From: JAJXYN01 sp964532735 | Lineage (GTDB): Bacteria > Patescibacteriota > Patescibacteriia > JAGPKW01 | Assembly: GCA_964532735.1 (NCBI GenBank) | Contig: CAZHKK010000004.1 | Span: 1-50,362, forward strand | Length of the DNA stretch: 50,362 nt | Reading direction: 5' to 3' | The notes under the pieces: generated by a model | The model's input: only the letters and a program-made list of their open reading frames with translations | Told to the model about the DNA's origin: nothing | Database searches by the model: none | Part shown: piece after piece, positions 41,345 through 50,362 of the stretch | Layout: every line of letters begins with the position of its first letter | Numbering within the stretch: position 1 is the stretch's first letter | Translations under genes and position numbers: made by a program

Positions 41345-44300
41345 ATGTTTGAAAAACATACAGAAGCCATAAGACAGTATGTTAAAAACATTGATAAGAA
41401 AACATCTCCAACATATTTATTGGAGATACAAAAAAATTCTTATGAATGGTTTTTTAGAGAAGGTTTAAAGGACCTTTTTGATGAAATAAATCCTATAAAA
41501 GATATTATAGGTAGAGATTTTGAGTTATATTTTCTTGATTATGCTCTTGATGAGCCAAAGTTTGATGAAAATACAGCTCGTTTTAAAAATTTAACATACG
41601 AAGCTTCATTAAAAGTTAAAAGTAAATTAGTAAATAAAAAAACAGGAGAAATAAAAGAACAAGATGTTTATCTTGGTGATTTTCCTATTATGACTTCTCA
41701 TGGAACTTTTGTTATTAATGGTATTGAGAGAGTTGTTGTTTCTCAACTTGTTAGAAGTCCTGGTGTTTTTTTTACTACTGATATTGTAAGAGGTAGAAAA
41801 TATTATGGAGCTAAAATTATTCCTAATAGAGGAGCTTGGCTTGAAATTGTTACGGACCAACATAATGTTTTGTGGGTAAAAATAGATAGAAAAAGAAAAG
41901 TAGCTGTTACATCATTATTGCAAGCTTTTGGTATGGATATTGATGAAATTAAATCTACTTTTACTGAAGTTGATAGCGATCCAGATATTTCTTTTATTGA
42001 TGCTACAATTAAAAAAGATTCTGCAAGAAATCAAGAAGACGCTTTACTTGAAGTTTATAAAAGAATTAGACCAGGTGATCTTGCTACTCCAGAAAATGCT
42101 AAATCTTTAATTTTTGCAACTTTCTTTAATTTCGAAAGGTATGATTTTAGTAAGGTTGGAAGATATAAAATTAATAAAAAATTTAATTTTGATATTCCAA
42201 ATACTCCAGAAACAAGAATTTTAAGAATGGAAGATTTAATTGCTATAATTTCAGAGATTATTAAATTAAACATCAGTCAGGATGAGGCCGATGATATTGA
42301 TCATCTTTCAAATAGAAGAGTTAGATCAATTGGTGAATTATTGCAAAGTAAATTAAGAGTTGGTTTGGCTAGAATGAGAAGAATTATTAAAGATAAAATG
42401 AGTACTCTTAATGTTGAATCAGTTACTCCAGTTCAACTTATTAATTCAAGACCTATTACATCTGTTGTAAGAGAGTTTTTTATGTCTTCTCAATTATCTC
42501 AATTTATGGATCAGATTAATCCACTTGCTGAACTTGAACATAAGAGAAGACTTTCTGTAATGGGGCCAGGTGGTCTTGTTAGAGAAAGAGCTGGTTTTGA
42601 AGTTCGTGATGTTCATAGAACTCATTATGGTAAAATTTGTCCTATTGAATCTCCAGAAGGTTCTAATATTGGTTTAGTTGGACATATGTCTGTTTATGCA
42701 AGAGTAAATGAATATGGTTTTCTTGAAACTCCTTATAAGAAAGTTTATAGAATTATTGAAAATTCAGCCAAATTACTTGAGGGTAAAATTTTAAACGAAA
42801 CAATAAAAGGGATAGGAAAGATTGGAGATAAAATAACTAAGGAATTAGCTAAAAAGATAGAATCTGATAAAAAAATAAAAGAAATTTCTATTAAGCCTTT
42901 TGTTAGTGAAGAAATTCATTATTTAACTTCTTCTGATGAGGAAAGATACAATATCGCAATTAATTATAATTTAGTTGATGGTCATTATTTTAAAAAAGAT
43001 TTTATTGAAGGAAGAATAAATGGAGAGGCTGGAACTATTCTTGTTGAACAAGTTGATTATATGGATGTTTCTAATATGCAAATAGTTGGAGTTTCTGCTG
43101 CTTTGATTCCATTCCTTGAACATACTGATGCTCATAGAGCTTTGATGGGTTCTAACATGCAAAGACAAGCTGTTCCTTGTATAGTTCCAGAATCTCCTGT
43201 TATAGGAACTGGGCTTGAAGGTGTTGTTGCTCGTGATTCTGGTCAAATTTTTATAGCTCCAGTTGATGGAACTGTAATAGAAGCAGATGCTAATTTGATT
43301 AGATTATTAGGTGATGATAAAAATATTTATTCTTATCAAATAAGAAAATTTGTTGAATCTAATGCAGGAACTTGTATAAATCAAAGATTACTTGTTACTT
43401 CTGGTGAAAAAGTTAAGGAGGGTCAAGTTTTGGTTGATGGAACTTCTATTGAAAAAGGAGAATTAGCTCTTGGTCAAAATTTAACAGTTGCTTTTATGTG
43501 TTGGGAAGGTGGTAATTATGAAGATGCTATTTTACTTTCTGAAAGAGTTGTTCAAAAAGATAGATATACTTCTATACATATAAGTAAAAAGATAATGGCT
43601 GTTAGAGAAACAAAAATTGGTCCAGAGGTTATAACTAGAGATATTCCTAATATTTCTGATGAAAAATTAAAAAATCTTGATGAAGATGGAGTTGTAAGGG
43701 TTGGTTCAGAAGTTTCTTCTGGGGATATTCTTGTTGGTAAAATTACTCCAAAAGGGGAAACTGAATTATCTGCTGAAGAAAGATTACTTAGAGCTATTTT
43801 TGGTGATAAAGCAAAAGATGTGAGAGATAGTTCTTTGAGATTAGAACATGGAGAAAGAGGAAAAGTTGTAGATATTAAAATATTTTCAAGAGATAAAGGA
43901 GATAAACTTCCTTCTGGTGTTATAAAACAAATTGAAGTTTCTATTGCTACTTTGAGAAAAGTACAAGTTGGAGATAAAATGGCTGGTAGGTATGGTAATA
44001 AGGGTGTTATTTCTAGAATTGTTAAAATGGAAGATATGCCATATCTAGAAAATGGAAAGCCAGTTGATATATTATTAAACCCTCTTGGTGTTGTTTCTAG
44101 AATGAATTTGGGACAATTATTTGAAGTTCATTTAGGACTTGCTGCTCAAGCTTTAGGAGTAAAAATAGCAACTCCTGTTTTTGATGGAGTTAGTAAGGAA
44201 GAAGTTATTGAACAATTAACAAAAGCAGGTTTTCCTGCTGATGGCAAAATTCAATTATACGACGGAAGAACAGGAGAGCCTTTTACTGAAAAAACTACTG

Positions 44301-47300
44301 TTGGTGTAATGTATATGTTAAAACTTAATCATTTAGTTGAAGACAAAATACATCAGAGATCTATTGGGCCATATTCTCTTGTTACTCAACAACCACTTGG
44401 AGGTAAGGCTCAATTTGGTGGACAAAGACTTGGAGAAATGGAGGTATGGGCACTTGAAGCTTATGGAGCCGCTCATATGTTACAAGAAATGTTAACTATA
44501 AAATCAGATGATGTTATAGGTAGATCAAAAGCTTATGAATCTATTATTAGAGGTGAAAAAATTCAAAAACTTGATGTACCGGAATCATTTAATGTATTAG
44601 TTAGAGAAATGAAGGGACTTTGTTTAGATGTTCAATTATTAAAAAAAGATGAAGAAAATAAATTTAATGATATTACTTCATTGTTTTTTGATGAAGCTTC
44701 TATAGCTGATAATGTTAATGCTAGAAAAATTTTAAATTTTGATGGAATTAAATTATCTGTTGCTTCTCCTGATAAAATAAAATCATGGTCTTTTGGGGAA
44801 GTTACTAAACCTGAAACTATTAATTATAGAACACAAAAACCTGAAAAAGATGGTCTTCTTTGTGAAAAAATATTCGGACCAGTAAAAGATTGGGAATGTG
44901 CTTGTGGAAAGTATAGAAAAATTAAATATAAAGGAATTGTTTGTGATAAATGTGGGGTAGAAGTAACTAAGAGTATAGTTAGAAGATCTAGATTCGGGCA
45001 TATTGATTTATGTGTTCCAGTTACTCATATTTGGTTTTTAAAAGGTATTCCTTCTAAAGTTGGTTTACTTCTTGATTTGACAGCTCAATCTCTTGAAAAA
45101 GTTGTTTATTTTGCTGATTTTATAATTACTAATATAAATGAAGAATTAAAAAATGAAGTTGTAGAAAGATTAAATAACGAATATAAAGGAAAGAAAAAAT
45201 CTGTAGAAAATGAGTTTAAGCAAAAAATTGATAATGCAAAAAATAAATCTGAAAAAGAAGGATTGGATATAAAAGAAGTTGTTATTAGTTTAGAAAAAGA
45301 ATTTGAACAGGCATTGGATAACTTAAAAGCAGAATTTGAAGAAATAAAAACAGATTTATCTGATCTTAAACTTAAAAAGATTTTAAGTGAAGAAAAATTT
45401 AGAAGACTTTCTATTAAATTCGGTTATTTATTTGAAGCTAGTATTGGTGCAGAAGCTATTCATAAATTGCTTTCTGATATTGATTTGGATGTTTTATATA
45501 AAGAACTTGAAGATCAATTACCAACGGTTTCTGCTTTAAATAAAAAGAGATTACTTGCAAGAATTCAACTTGTAGATAATATGATTAGAAATGGTATAAG
45601 ACCTGAATGGATGGTTCTTACTACAGTTCCTATTTTACCACCTTCTCTTAGACCTATAGTTCAACTTGATGGTGGAAGATTTGCGTCTTCTGATTTAAAT
45701 GATTTATATAGAAGAATTATTAATAGAAATAATCGTCTTAAGAGACTTATATCTATTAATGCTCCAGAAGTTATTTCTAGAAACGAAAAAAGAATGTTAC
45801 AAGAAGCAGTTGATGCTTTGATTGATAATGGTGCTAGAAAAGGAAAAATGATTACTTCTTCTACTGGACAAAAGAGAGCTTTAAAGTCTATTGCTGATTC
45901 TTTAAAAGGTAAACAAGGAAGATTTAGACAAAATTTACTTGGTAAGAGAGTTGATTATTCTGGAAGATCTGTAATAGTTGTTGGGCCTAAATTAAAATTA
46001 TATCAATGTGGTTTACCAAAAATAATGGCTATAGAATTATTTAAACCATTTGTAATTTCTGAACTTATTAGAAGAGAGTTTGTGTTTAATATAAGGGCAG
46101 CTTCTCGTATGATTGAACAAGGAGTAAAAGAAGTTTGGGATATACTTGAAGAAGTTGTTTCTAAAGCTTATGTTTTATTAAATAGAGCACCTTCTCTACA
46201 TAGATTAAGTATACAGGCTTTCAAACCAGTTTTAATTGATGGTAAAGCAATTCAATTACATCCATTAGTTTGTGAGGCTTTTAATGCTGATTTTGATGGA
46301 GATCAAATGGCTGTTCATGTTCCATTATCTTCAGAAGCTATGTATGAAGCTGGTCATATAATGCTTTCATCTCATAATTTATTAAAACCTGCTAATGGAG
46401 ATCCTGTTTCTCTTCCTAGATTGGATATGATTCTTGGTTCTTATACTTTAACAAATATTAAAGATATTAAATCTTTTGAAAATTCTTCTTCTCATGTTTT
46501 TGCTTCTTACAAAGATATGTATTCTTGTTTTGTAATGAATAAATTAACATTACAAAGTAAAGTAAGTTTTAAAGATGATAATAACAATAATATAACAACT
46601 AGTGTTGGTAGAGCTTTGTTTAATAGTATTTTACCTTATGAAGCTAGAGATTATGATACTTCTTTTGATAAAAAATCTACAAAAAAATTATTTGCTAAAA
46701 TACTTGATGTTTATGGATTTGAAAGAACTGCTATATTGATAGATGACATAAAAGATTTGACTATAGAATATCTTACAAAATCTGGTATTTCTATAAGTAT
46801 TTGTGATTTGCCTGATATTTCTGAAGAAAAAAGTATTTATGTTGAAAATGCTCGTAATCAAGTAAATACAATAAAAGAACAATATGAAATGGGATTTTTG
46901 ACTGATCAAGAAAGACATAGAAAGGTTATTGAAGTTTGGGCAAAAGTTAAAGATGAAGTTTCTTTAATATCTGATAATAAATTTGATAAACTTAGTCCTT
47001 TTTATACTATTGTTAAATCTGGTTCTAGAGGAACTCCTGCTCAGCTTAATCAGATGGTTTCTATGAAGGGTCTTGTTATTAGTCCTTCTGGGGACACATT
47101 AGAACTTCCTATTAGACATTCTTTACAAGAAGGTTTTGATGCTCTTGAATATTTTATTTCTACACATGGTGCTAGGAAAGGTCTTACAGATACTGCATTA
47201 AAAACTGCTTCTGCTGGTTATTTAACAAGAAGATTAGTTGATGTTGCACAAGATGTTATAATAACAACTGAAGACTGTGGAGATAAAGATGGAGTTTTGA

Positions 47301-48556
47301 TTACCAAAAAAGAATCAAATGAAATAGGTGAACCTATTGAAAATAGATTATTTGGAAGATATTCTCTTGAAGATGTTATTGATAGAGAAACTAATGAAAA
47401 GATTGTTTTAAAGGGTGAATATATATCAAAAATTCAAGCTAAGAAAATATCTGAATCAAGTATAGAATCCATTAGAGTTAGGTCTGTTCTTGCTTGTAAT
47501 TGTGATAGAGGTGTTTGTCAAAAATGTTATGGTTATGATTTGGGAAGAAATAAACTTGTTGAAAATGGTGCTCCTGTTGGAGTTGTAGCTGCTCAAAGTA
47601 TTGGTGAACCTGCTACACAGCTTGTTCTTAGAACTTTCCATTCTGGAGGTATTTCAGGTTCTGATATTACTCAAGGTCTTCCTAGAGTAGAAGAAATTTT
47701 TGAAGGAAGATCTGTTAAAAAGAAAGCTTTTCTTGCTGAGTTTGATGGAAAAGTTATTATATCTGATTCTAAAAATAAAGAAAAAGAAATTATTATAACT
47801 TTGCAATATTTAAATAAAAATTCAGAAGATTATGAAATTTCTAAAGATTCTGAAGTCTTCGTAAAGAATGGTCAAAAAGTTAAAATGGGAGATGTTTTAA
47901 TGAAAGTTGTTGATAAACAATTTAATGCTAAAAATGCAGGAGTTGTTAAAATGGATAAAGAAAAAATATCTATATATTTTGAGAAAGACGAAGAAAAAGA
48001 ATATGTGATTCCTTTTGGGTATAATATTTTGATAAAAAATGGCGCTTCTGTTTCAAGAGGAGATGTTTTAACAGATGGTAGTATTGATCTTTATGAATTA
48101 TTTGAATTAAAGGGTCAAAATGCTGTTCAAAAATATATATTAAAAGAAATACAACATGTTTATACATTACAAGGACAAGATTTGAATGATAAACATATTG
48201 AAATTATTACTAGACAAATGTTCTCTAAGGTAAGAATAATTAATCCTGGAGATAGTAAATTAATTAGGGGTGATGTTATTAGTCTTGGTAAATTTAATTC
48301 TATAAATTCTAAAATTAAAGCTGATGGTGGAAAGATAGCTAAAGGAACTACTCTTCTTATGGGTATTACTAAGGTTTCTGAATTTAGTGATTCTTGGTTA
48401 TCTGCTGCTTCCTTCCAAGAAACAACTAAAGCTCTTGTTAATGCTTCAATTTCTGGTGAAATAGATGAATTACAAGGATTAAAAGAAAACGTTATTATTG
48501 GTAAATTAGTTCCTGTTGGAACAGGTTTACTTGATTCAAATACTCTTATTGATTAA
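41345..48556 (+). CDS. rpoBC: Fused RNA polymerase beta and beta-prime subunits (RpoB-RpoC)
   Basis: One uninterrupted 2403-residue ORF. Residues 1 to about 1105 are complete RpoB: the rifampicin region SSQLSQFMDQ...HKRRLSVMGPGGL (about 380-430, with usual sensitive residues) and the C-terminal GGKAQFGGQRLGEMEVWALEAYG (about 1018). Residues from about 1135 to 2403 are complete RpoC: first zinc site CACG...CDKC (Cys1185, 1187, 1200, 1203), clamp, the catalytic NADFDGDQMAVH (about 1647), and the second zinc site CNCDRGVCQKC (about 2051). The last part is the bridge-trigger helix region QSIGEPATQLVLRTFHSGG. The linker is only about 30 residues (around 44660-44765) and has no Met. Fusions of this kind are known in Helicobacter and Wolbachia; I do not know a report for this lineage. 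It follows secY, not rplL, and stops at TAA with a strong terminator. Confidence 0.96.
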   Translation: MFEKHTEAIRQYVKNIDKKTSPTYLLEIQKNSYEWFFREGLKDLFDEINPIKDIIGRDFELYFLDYALDEPKFDENTARFKNLTYEASLKVKSKLVNKKTGEIKEQDVYLGDFPIMTSHGTFVINGIERVVVSQLVRSPGVFFTTDIVRGRKYYGAKIIPNRGAWLEIVTDQHNVLWVKIDRKRKVAVTSLLQAFGMDIDEIKSTFTEVDSDPDISFIDATIKKDSARNQEDALLEVYKRIRPGDLATPENAKSLIFATFFNFERYDFSKVGRYKINKKFNFDIPNTPETRILRMEDLIAIISEIIKLNISQDEADDIDHLSNRRVRSIGELLQSKLRVGLARMRRIIKDKMSTLNVESVTPVQLINSRPITSVVREFFMSSQLSQFMDQINPLAELEHKRRLSVMGPGGLVRERAGFEVRDVHRTHYGKICPIESPEGSNIGLVGHMSVYARVNEYGFLETPYKKVYRIIENSAKLLEGKILNETIKGIGKIGDKITKELAKKIESDKKIKEISIKPFVSEEIHYLTSSDEERYNIAINYNLVDGHYFKKDFIEGRINGEAGTILVEQVDYMDVSNMQIVGVSAALIPFLEHTDAHRALMGSNMQRQAVPCIVPESPVIGTGLEGVVARDSGQIFIAPVDGTVIEADANLIRLLGDDKNIYSYQIRKFVESNAGTCINQRLLVTSGEKVKEGQVLVDGTSIEKGELALGQNLTVAFMCWEGGNYEDAILLSERVVQKDRYTSIHISKKIMAVRETKIGPEVITRDIPNISDEKLKNLDEDGVVRVGSEVSSGDILVGKITPKGETELSAEERLLRAIFGDKAKDVRDSSLRLEHGERGKVVDIKIFSRDKGDKLPSGVIKQIEVSIATLRKVQVGDKMAGRYGNKGVISRIVKMEDMPYLENGKPVDILLNPLGVVSRMNLGQLFEVHLGLAAQALGVKIATPVFDGVSKEEVIEQLTKAGFPADGKIQLYDGRTGEPFTEKTTVGVMYMLKLNHLVEDKIHQRSIGPYSLVTQQPLGGKAQFGGQRLGEMEVWALEAYGAAHMLQEMLTIKSDDVIGRSKAYESIIRGEKIQKLDVPESFNVLVREMKGLCLDVQLLKKDEENKFNDITSLFFDEASIADNVNARKILNFDGIKLSVASPDKIKSWSFGEVTKPETINYRTQKPEKDGLLCEKIFGPVKDWECACGKYRKIKYKGIVCDKCGVEVTKSIVRRSRFGHIDLCVPVTHIWFLKGIPSKVGLLLDLTAQSLEKVVYFADFIITNINEELKNEVVERLNNEYKGKKKSVENEFKQKIDNAKNKSEKEGLDIKEVVISLEKEFEQALDNLKAEFEEIKTDLSDLKLKKILSEEKFRRLSIKFGYLFEASIGAEAIHKLLSDIDLDVLYKELEDQLPTVSALNKKRLLARIQLVDNMIRNGIRPEWMVLTTVPILPPSLRPIVQLDGGRFASSDLNDLYRRIINRNNRLKRLISINAPEVISRNEKRMLQEAVDALIDNGARKGKMITSSTGQKRALKSIADSLKGKQGRFRQNLLGKRVDYSGRSVIVVGPKLKLYQCGLPKIMAIELFKPFVISELIRREFVFNIRAASRMIEQGVKEVWDILEEVVSKAYVLLNRAPSLHRLSIQAFKPVLIDGKAIQLHPLVCEAFNADFDGDQMAVHVPLSSEAMYEAGHIMLSSHNLLKPANGDPVSLPRLDMILGSYTLTNIKDIKSFENSSSHVFASYKDMYSCFVMNKLTLQSKVSFKDDNNNNITTSVGRALFNSILPYEARDYDTSFDKKSTKKLFAKILDVYGFERTAILIDDIKDLTIEYLTKSGISISICDLPDISEEKSIYVENARNQVNTIKEQYEMGFLTDQERHRKVIEVWAKVKDEVSLISDNKFDKLSPFYTIVKSGSRGTPAQLNQMVSMKGLVISPSGDTLELPIRHSLQEGFDALEYFISTHGARKGLTDTALKTASAGYLTRRLVDVAQDVIITTEDCGDKDGVLITKKESNEIGEPIENRLFGRYSLEDVIDRETNEKIVLKGEYISKIQAKKISESSIESIRVRSVLACNCDRGVCQKCYGYDLGRNKLVENGAPVGVVAAQSIGEPATQLVLRTFHSGGISGSDITQGLPRVEEIFEGRSVKKKAFLAEFDGKVIISDSKNKEKEIIITLQYLNKNSEDYEISKDSEVFVKNGQKVKMGDVLMKVVDKQFNAKNAGVVKMDKEKISIYFEKDEEKEYVIPFGYNILIKNGASVSRGDVLTDGSIDLYELFELKGQNAVQKYILKEIQHVYTLQGQDLNDKHIEIITRQMFSKVRIINPGDSKLIRGDVISLGKFNSINSKIKADGGKIAKGTTLLMGITKVSEFSDSWLSAASFQETTKALVNASISGEIDELQGLKENVIIGKLVPVGTGLLDSNTLID

Positions 48557-48568
48557 TAATAATTGTTA

Positions 48569-48602
48569 AAAAAAACACGTGGAGTTTTCCACGTGTTTTT
48601 TG
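48569..48602 (+). terminator. Rho-independent terminator after rpoBC
   Basis: A perfect 13-bp stem with core CACGTGGA/TCCACGTG, loop GTTT, followed by six T. It cleanly ends the transcription block. Confidence 0.93.
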
Positions 48603-48655
48603 TTGTTTCAAAATGGTATAATTAAATCATAAATATTAGCTCTTTTTTAAATTTT

Positions 48656-50362
48656 ATGAAAAATTTTTTTAAAAAATTAAGTATAGTATCCATTTTTTGT
48701 TTTTTGTTTTTTGTTATTATTAATAACGTTTTTGCTGTTGCAAGTATCTCAATTTCCCAAAGAGAAGTAATAAGAGATACAAAAAGACTTAATGATCTTA
48801 CTGTTTTTAGAAAAGCTATAGAGGAATATAAAACAAAAAATGGATTCTATCCAAAATTAGAAACTGGAACTAATATAAAAGGTTATGTTAACTCTTCGTG
48901 GTCTAATCAATGGATTTCTTTTTGTAATATATTAGGTTTGTCTTCTTGTCCTGTTGATCCTATTAATACTATTATTGGTTGTGATTGTTCTGTATTTAAT
49001 CCAGATGGACAATGTAGTGGAGATAATATAAACGAAAATATAGATACAACTACTTGTTATAATTCAAAATCTCAATCTTTTGCATGTGTGGATGGTTCTC
49101 GTATTTATCAATATCAATCATTAAATAATGGAAGAAACTATTCTTTAATGATGGAGTTTGAATATTCTGATAATGTTAATTGGGAAGTAGAATCTTCTTC
49201 TGATAATTTAATATTAATAAAGAACTCTTGTGTGTCAGGTGATAATTTTTACAAAATTCTTTCTAATAAACTTCAAAAATGTGGTGATGGTATTTTAGGA
49301 TATAATGAAATGTGTGAAGTAGGTTCTAGAAAAACAGAATTTTGTAAAACACTTAACAACAAGACAGGAGTAAGATATATAGAATGTTCTAATTCTTGTG
49401 TTTGGGATAATACAAATGTTGGGGAATGTAATGTTATTGGTTTTTGTGGTGATGGAATAATACAAACTGATAAAGGTGAAGAATGTGATGGTGGTTATCA
49501 AAAAATGTGTTACAACTATCAAGATTATTTATATAAAAATACTTCTGATAAATATGCAATTAATTCTCATTATAATTGGTATAATGAACAAATAAGACAT
49601 TGTGGTTTAAATTGTAAATGGAATGGTGAATATATAGATTCTACTATTTATTGTGGAGGTTTTTGTGGTGATGGAATAATACAAACTGATAAAGGTGAAG
49701 AATGTGACGATCCTAATGATAAACATTGTGATATTTCTAAATGTAAATACAAGAATAGTGCTCCTACTATTGTTTTTGATTTTTTAGAAAATAGATATTC
49801 AAAAAATAGTTATATCAAATCTAATGTTTGGAGTGGTGATAAATTTCAATATAATAATGACTATAATGGAACAGGAAATATTGATTTAATAATAGCTGAT
49901 AAACAAGATAATGAAATTGTTGCTATTTGGAATTCAGAATTTATAGAAATAAAAACCAATGTTCAAGATAAAGAAAATGATAGTATATCTTTTAAATATG
50001 CTTTTCCTTTAAGTCATAATATTAATTTTGCTATAAAATATTCTAAATCTTCTGATCCATCAAAAACTTTTTACGATTACAATTTTGGAGAATATGTTTT
50101 AGATGCTGATATTATTAGAATATATCCAACAACAATTCAGAATGGTAAAAATACTTACAAGAATTTTGTTGAAGAAAAGGAAAATTTATTATTTGGTCAT
50201 AGTTATGCTGGTTATTATAAATTAGAAATTTCTATAAAAGAAAATTATAATAAAGGTTTACATAGTTCTTCTAATCCACATGGTTTATCTTCAACAAAAA
50301 GCATTAACTTTAAGATAGGACCAGGTTGTGGCGATAGAATTTTACAAAAAGAATTAGGGGAA
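48656..50362 (+). CDS. Secreted pseudopilin-like protein with DUF4215 Cys-rich repeats (partial)
   Basis: The frame is open from ATG 48656 to the window edge: 569 codons, C-terminus missing. A signal or membrane segment (about 6-28) is followed by RDTKRLNDLTVFRKAIEEY...NGFYPKL, the helix and loop pattern of type II secretion and type IV pilus pseudopilins. A Cys-rich section has repeats of the DUF4215 type: CGDGILGYNEMCE (about 209), CGDGIIQTDKGEECDGG (about 264), a second exact copy (about 337) and a start of another, CGDRILQKELGE, at the edge. Between them is a beta-rich region (about 365-555). Such proteins are displayed on the surface of CPR cells; adhesion or host contact is inference. 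TATAAT lies at 48617-48622. Confidence 0.8.
   Translation, partial: MKNFFKKLSIVSIFCFLFFVIINNVFAVASISISQREVIRDTKRLNDLTVFRKAIEEYKTKNGFYPKLETGTNIKGYVNSSWSNQWISFCNILGLSSCPVDPINTIIGCDCSVFNPDGQCSGDNINENIDTTTCYNSKSQSFACVDGSRIYQYQSLNNGRNYSLMMEFEYSDNVNWEVESSSDNLILIKNSCVSGDNFYKILSNKLQKCGDGILGYNEMCEVGSRKTEFCKTLNNKTGVRYIECSNSCVWDNTNVGECNVIGFCGDGIIQTDKGEECDGGYQKMCYNYQDYLYKNTSDKYAINSHYNWYNEQIRHCGLNCKWNGEYIDSTIYCGGFCGDGIIQTDKGEECDDPNDKHCDISKCKYKNSAPTIVFDFLENRYSKNSYIKSNVWSGDKFQYNNDYNGTGNIDLIIADKQDNEIVAIWNSEFIEIKTNVQDKENDSISFKYAFPLSHNINFAIKYSKSSDPSKTFYDYNFGEYVLDADIIRIYPTTIQNGKNTYKNFVEEKENLLFGHSYAGYYKLEISIKENYNKGLHSSSNPHGLSSTKSINFKIGPGCGDRILQKELGE
49439..49706 (+). repeat. Two exact 50-bp direct repeats in the Cys-rich protein gene
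   Basis: Bases 49439-49488 and 49657-49706 are identical and encode the GFCGDGIIQTDKGEEC unit. The offset is 218 bases, which is not a multiple of 3 by itself, yet both copies are read in the same frame because the matched segment is shared in phase 0 at 49446 and 49664 (offset of the codons 218). Confidence 0.4.

Noticed and set aside
49439..49706. Reading the 50-bp repeats as a mobile element or CRISPR
   Set aside because: Both copies lie in phase within one Cys-rich protein and encode a known repeat-type motif; only two copies exist, with no spacer regularity or cas genes.

Overview
The window is a very AT-rich bacterial chromosome segment with short gaps and the normal stop code (nearly all TAA; only the response regulator and rplP stop at TGA). 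It looks like a member of the Candidate Phyla Radiation (Patescibacteria), probably Parcubacteria-like. Reasons: a form II/III RuBisCO outside any Calvin cycle context, a ribosomal protein cluster without rpmD (L30), a VirB2/TrbC-type small pilin-like protein, a pseudopilin-like protein with DUF4215 Cys-rich repeats, and rare Shine-Dalgarno sequences. No 16S rRNA is present, so the placement is inference.

Region by region. 0.2-8.2 kb: comM, dprA, topA and rel form a tight plus-strand run, followed by parB and ndk. 8.2-12 kb: a small pilin-like membrane protein, a 460-base gap holding a candidate small RNA and then a 52-residue ORF, and a large cell-wall protein (SpoIID type) that contains two DNA-identical peptidoglycan-binding repeats. 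12-15.3 kb: hflX (+), then minus-strand genes for a small hypothetical protein, a DUF721/DciA-like protein, an SPFH protein and an RRM RNA-binding protein. 15.4-20.9 kb: tRNA-Leu, form II/III RuBisCO, a divergent MTA/SAH nucleosidase, tRNA-Pro, a ZIP metal transporter, an unknown protein, a membrane acyltransferase, tRNA-Gly and tRNA-Met. 20.9-24 kb: an orphan response regulator, an rrf2-iscS-iscU iron-sulfur cluster set, and a strongly structured small RNA with its own promoter and terminator. 24-25.1 kb: bL28 (minus) and an M50 membrane protease.

25.1-48.6 kb is the translation and transcription core: rpsL-rpsG-fusA-tuf, then the S10 and spc ribosomal protein genes in canonical order from rpsJ to rplO (no rpmD), then secY. 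It ends in one 2403-codon ORF that encodes RNA polymerase beta and beta-prime as a single polypeptide. Nearly every longer spacer in this block carries a distinct perfect or near-perfect hairpin without a T tract. A final partial gene encodes a secreted pseudopilin-like, Cys-rich protein that runs off the window.

The most notable items are the rpoB-rpoC fusion, the 23.8 kb structured RNA (long closing stem, phased 11-bp repeats upstream of its promoter), the second candidate RNA at 8.8 kb, the spacer hairpins of the ribosomal operon, the RuBisCO beside a nucleoside hydrolase, and the identical internal repeats in two surface proteins. I found no CRISPR array, transposase, phage gene or defence system.
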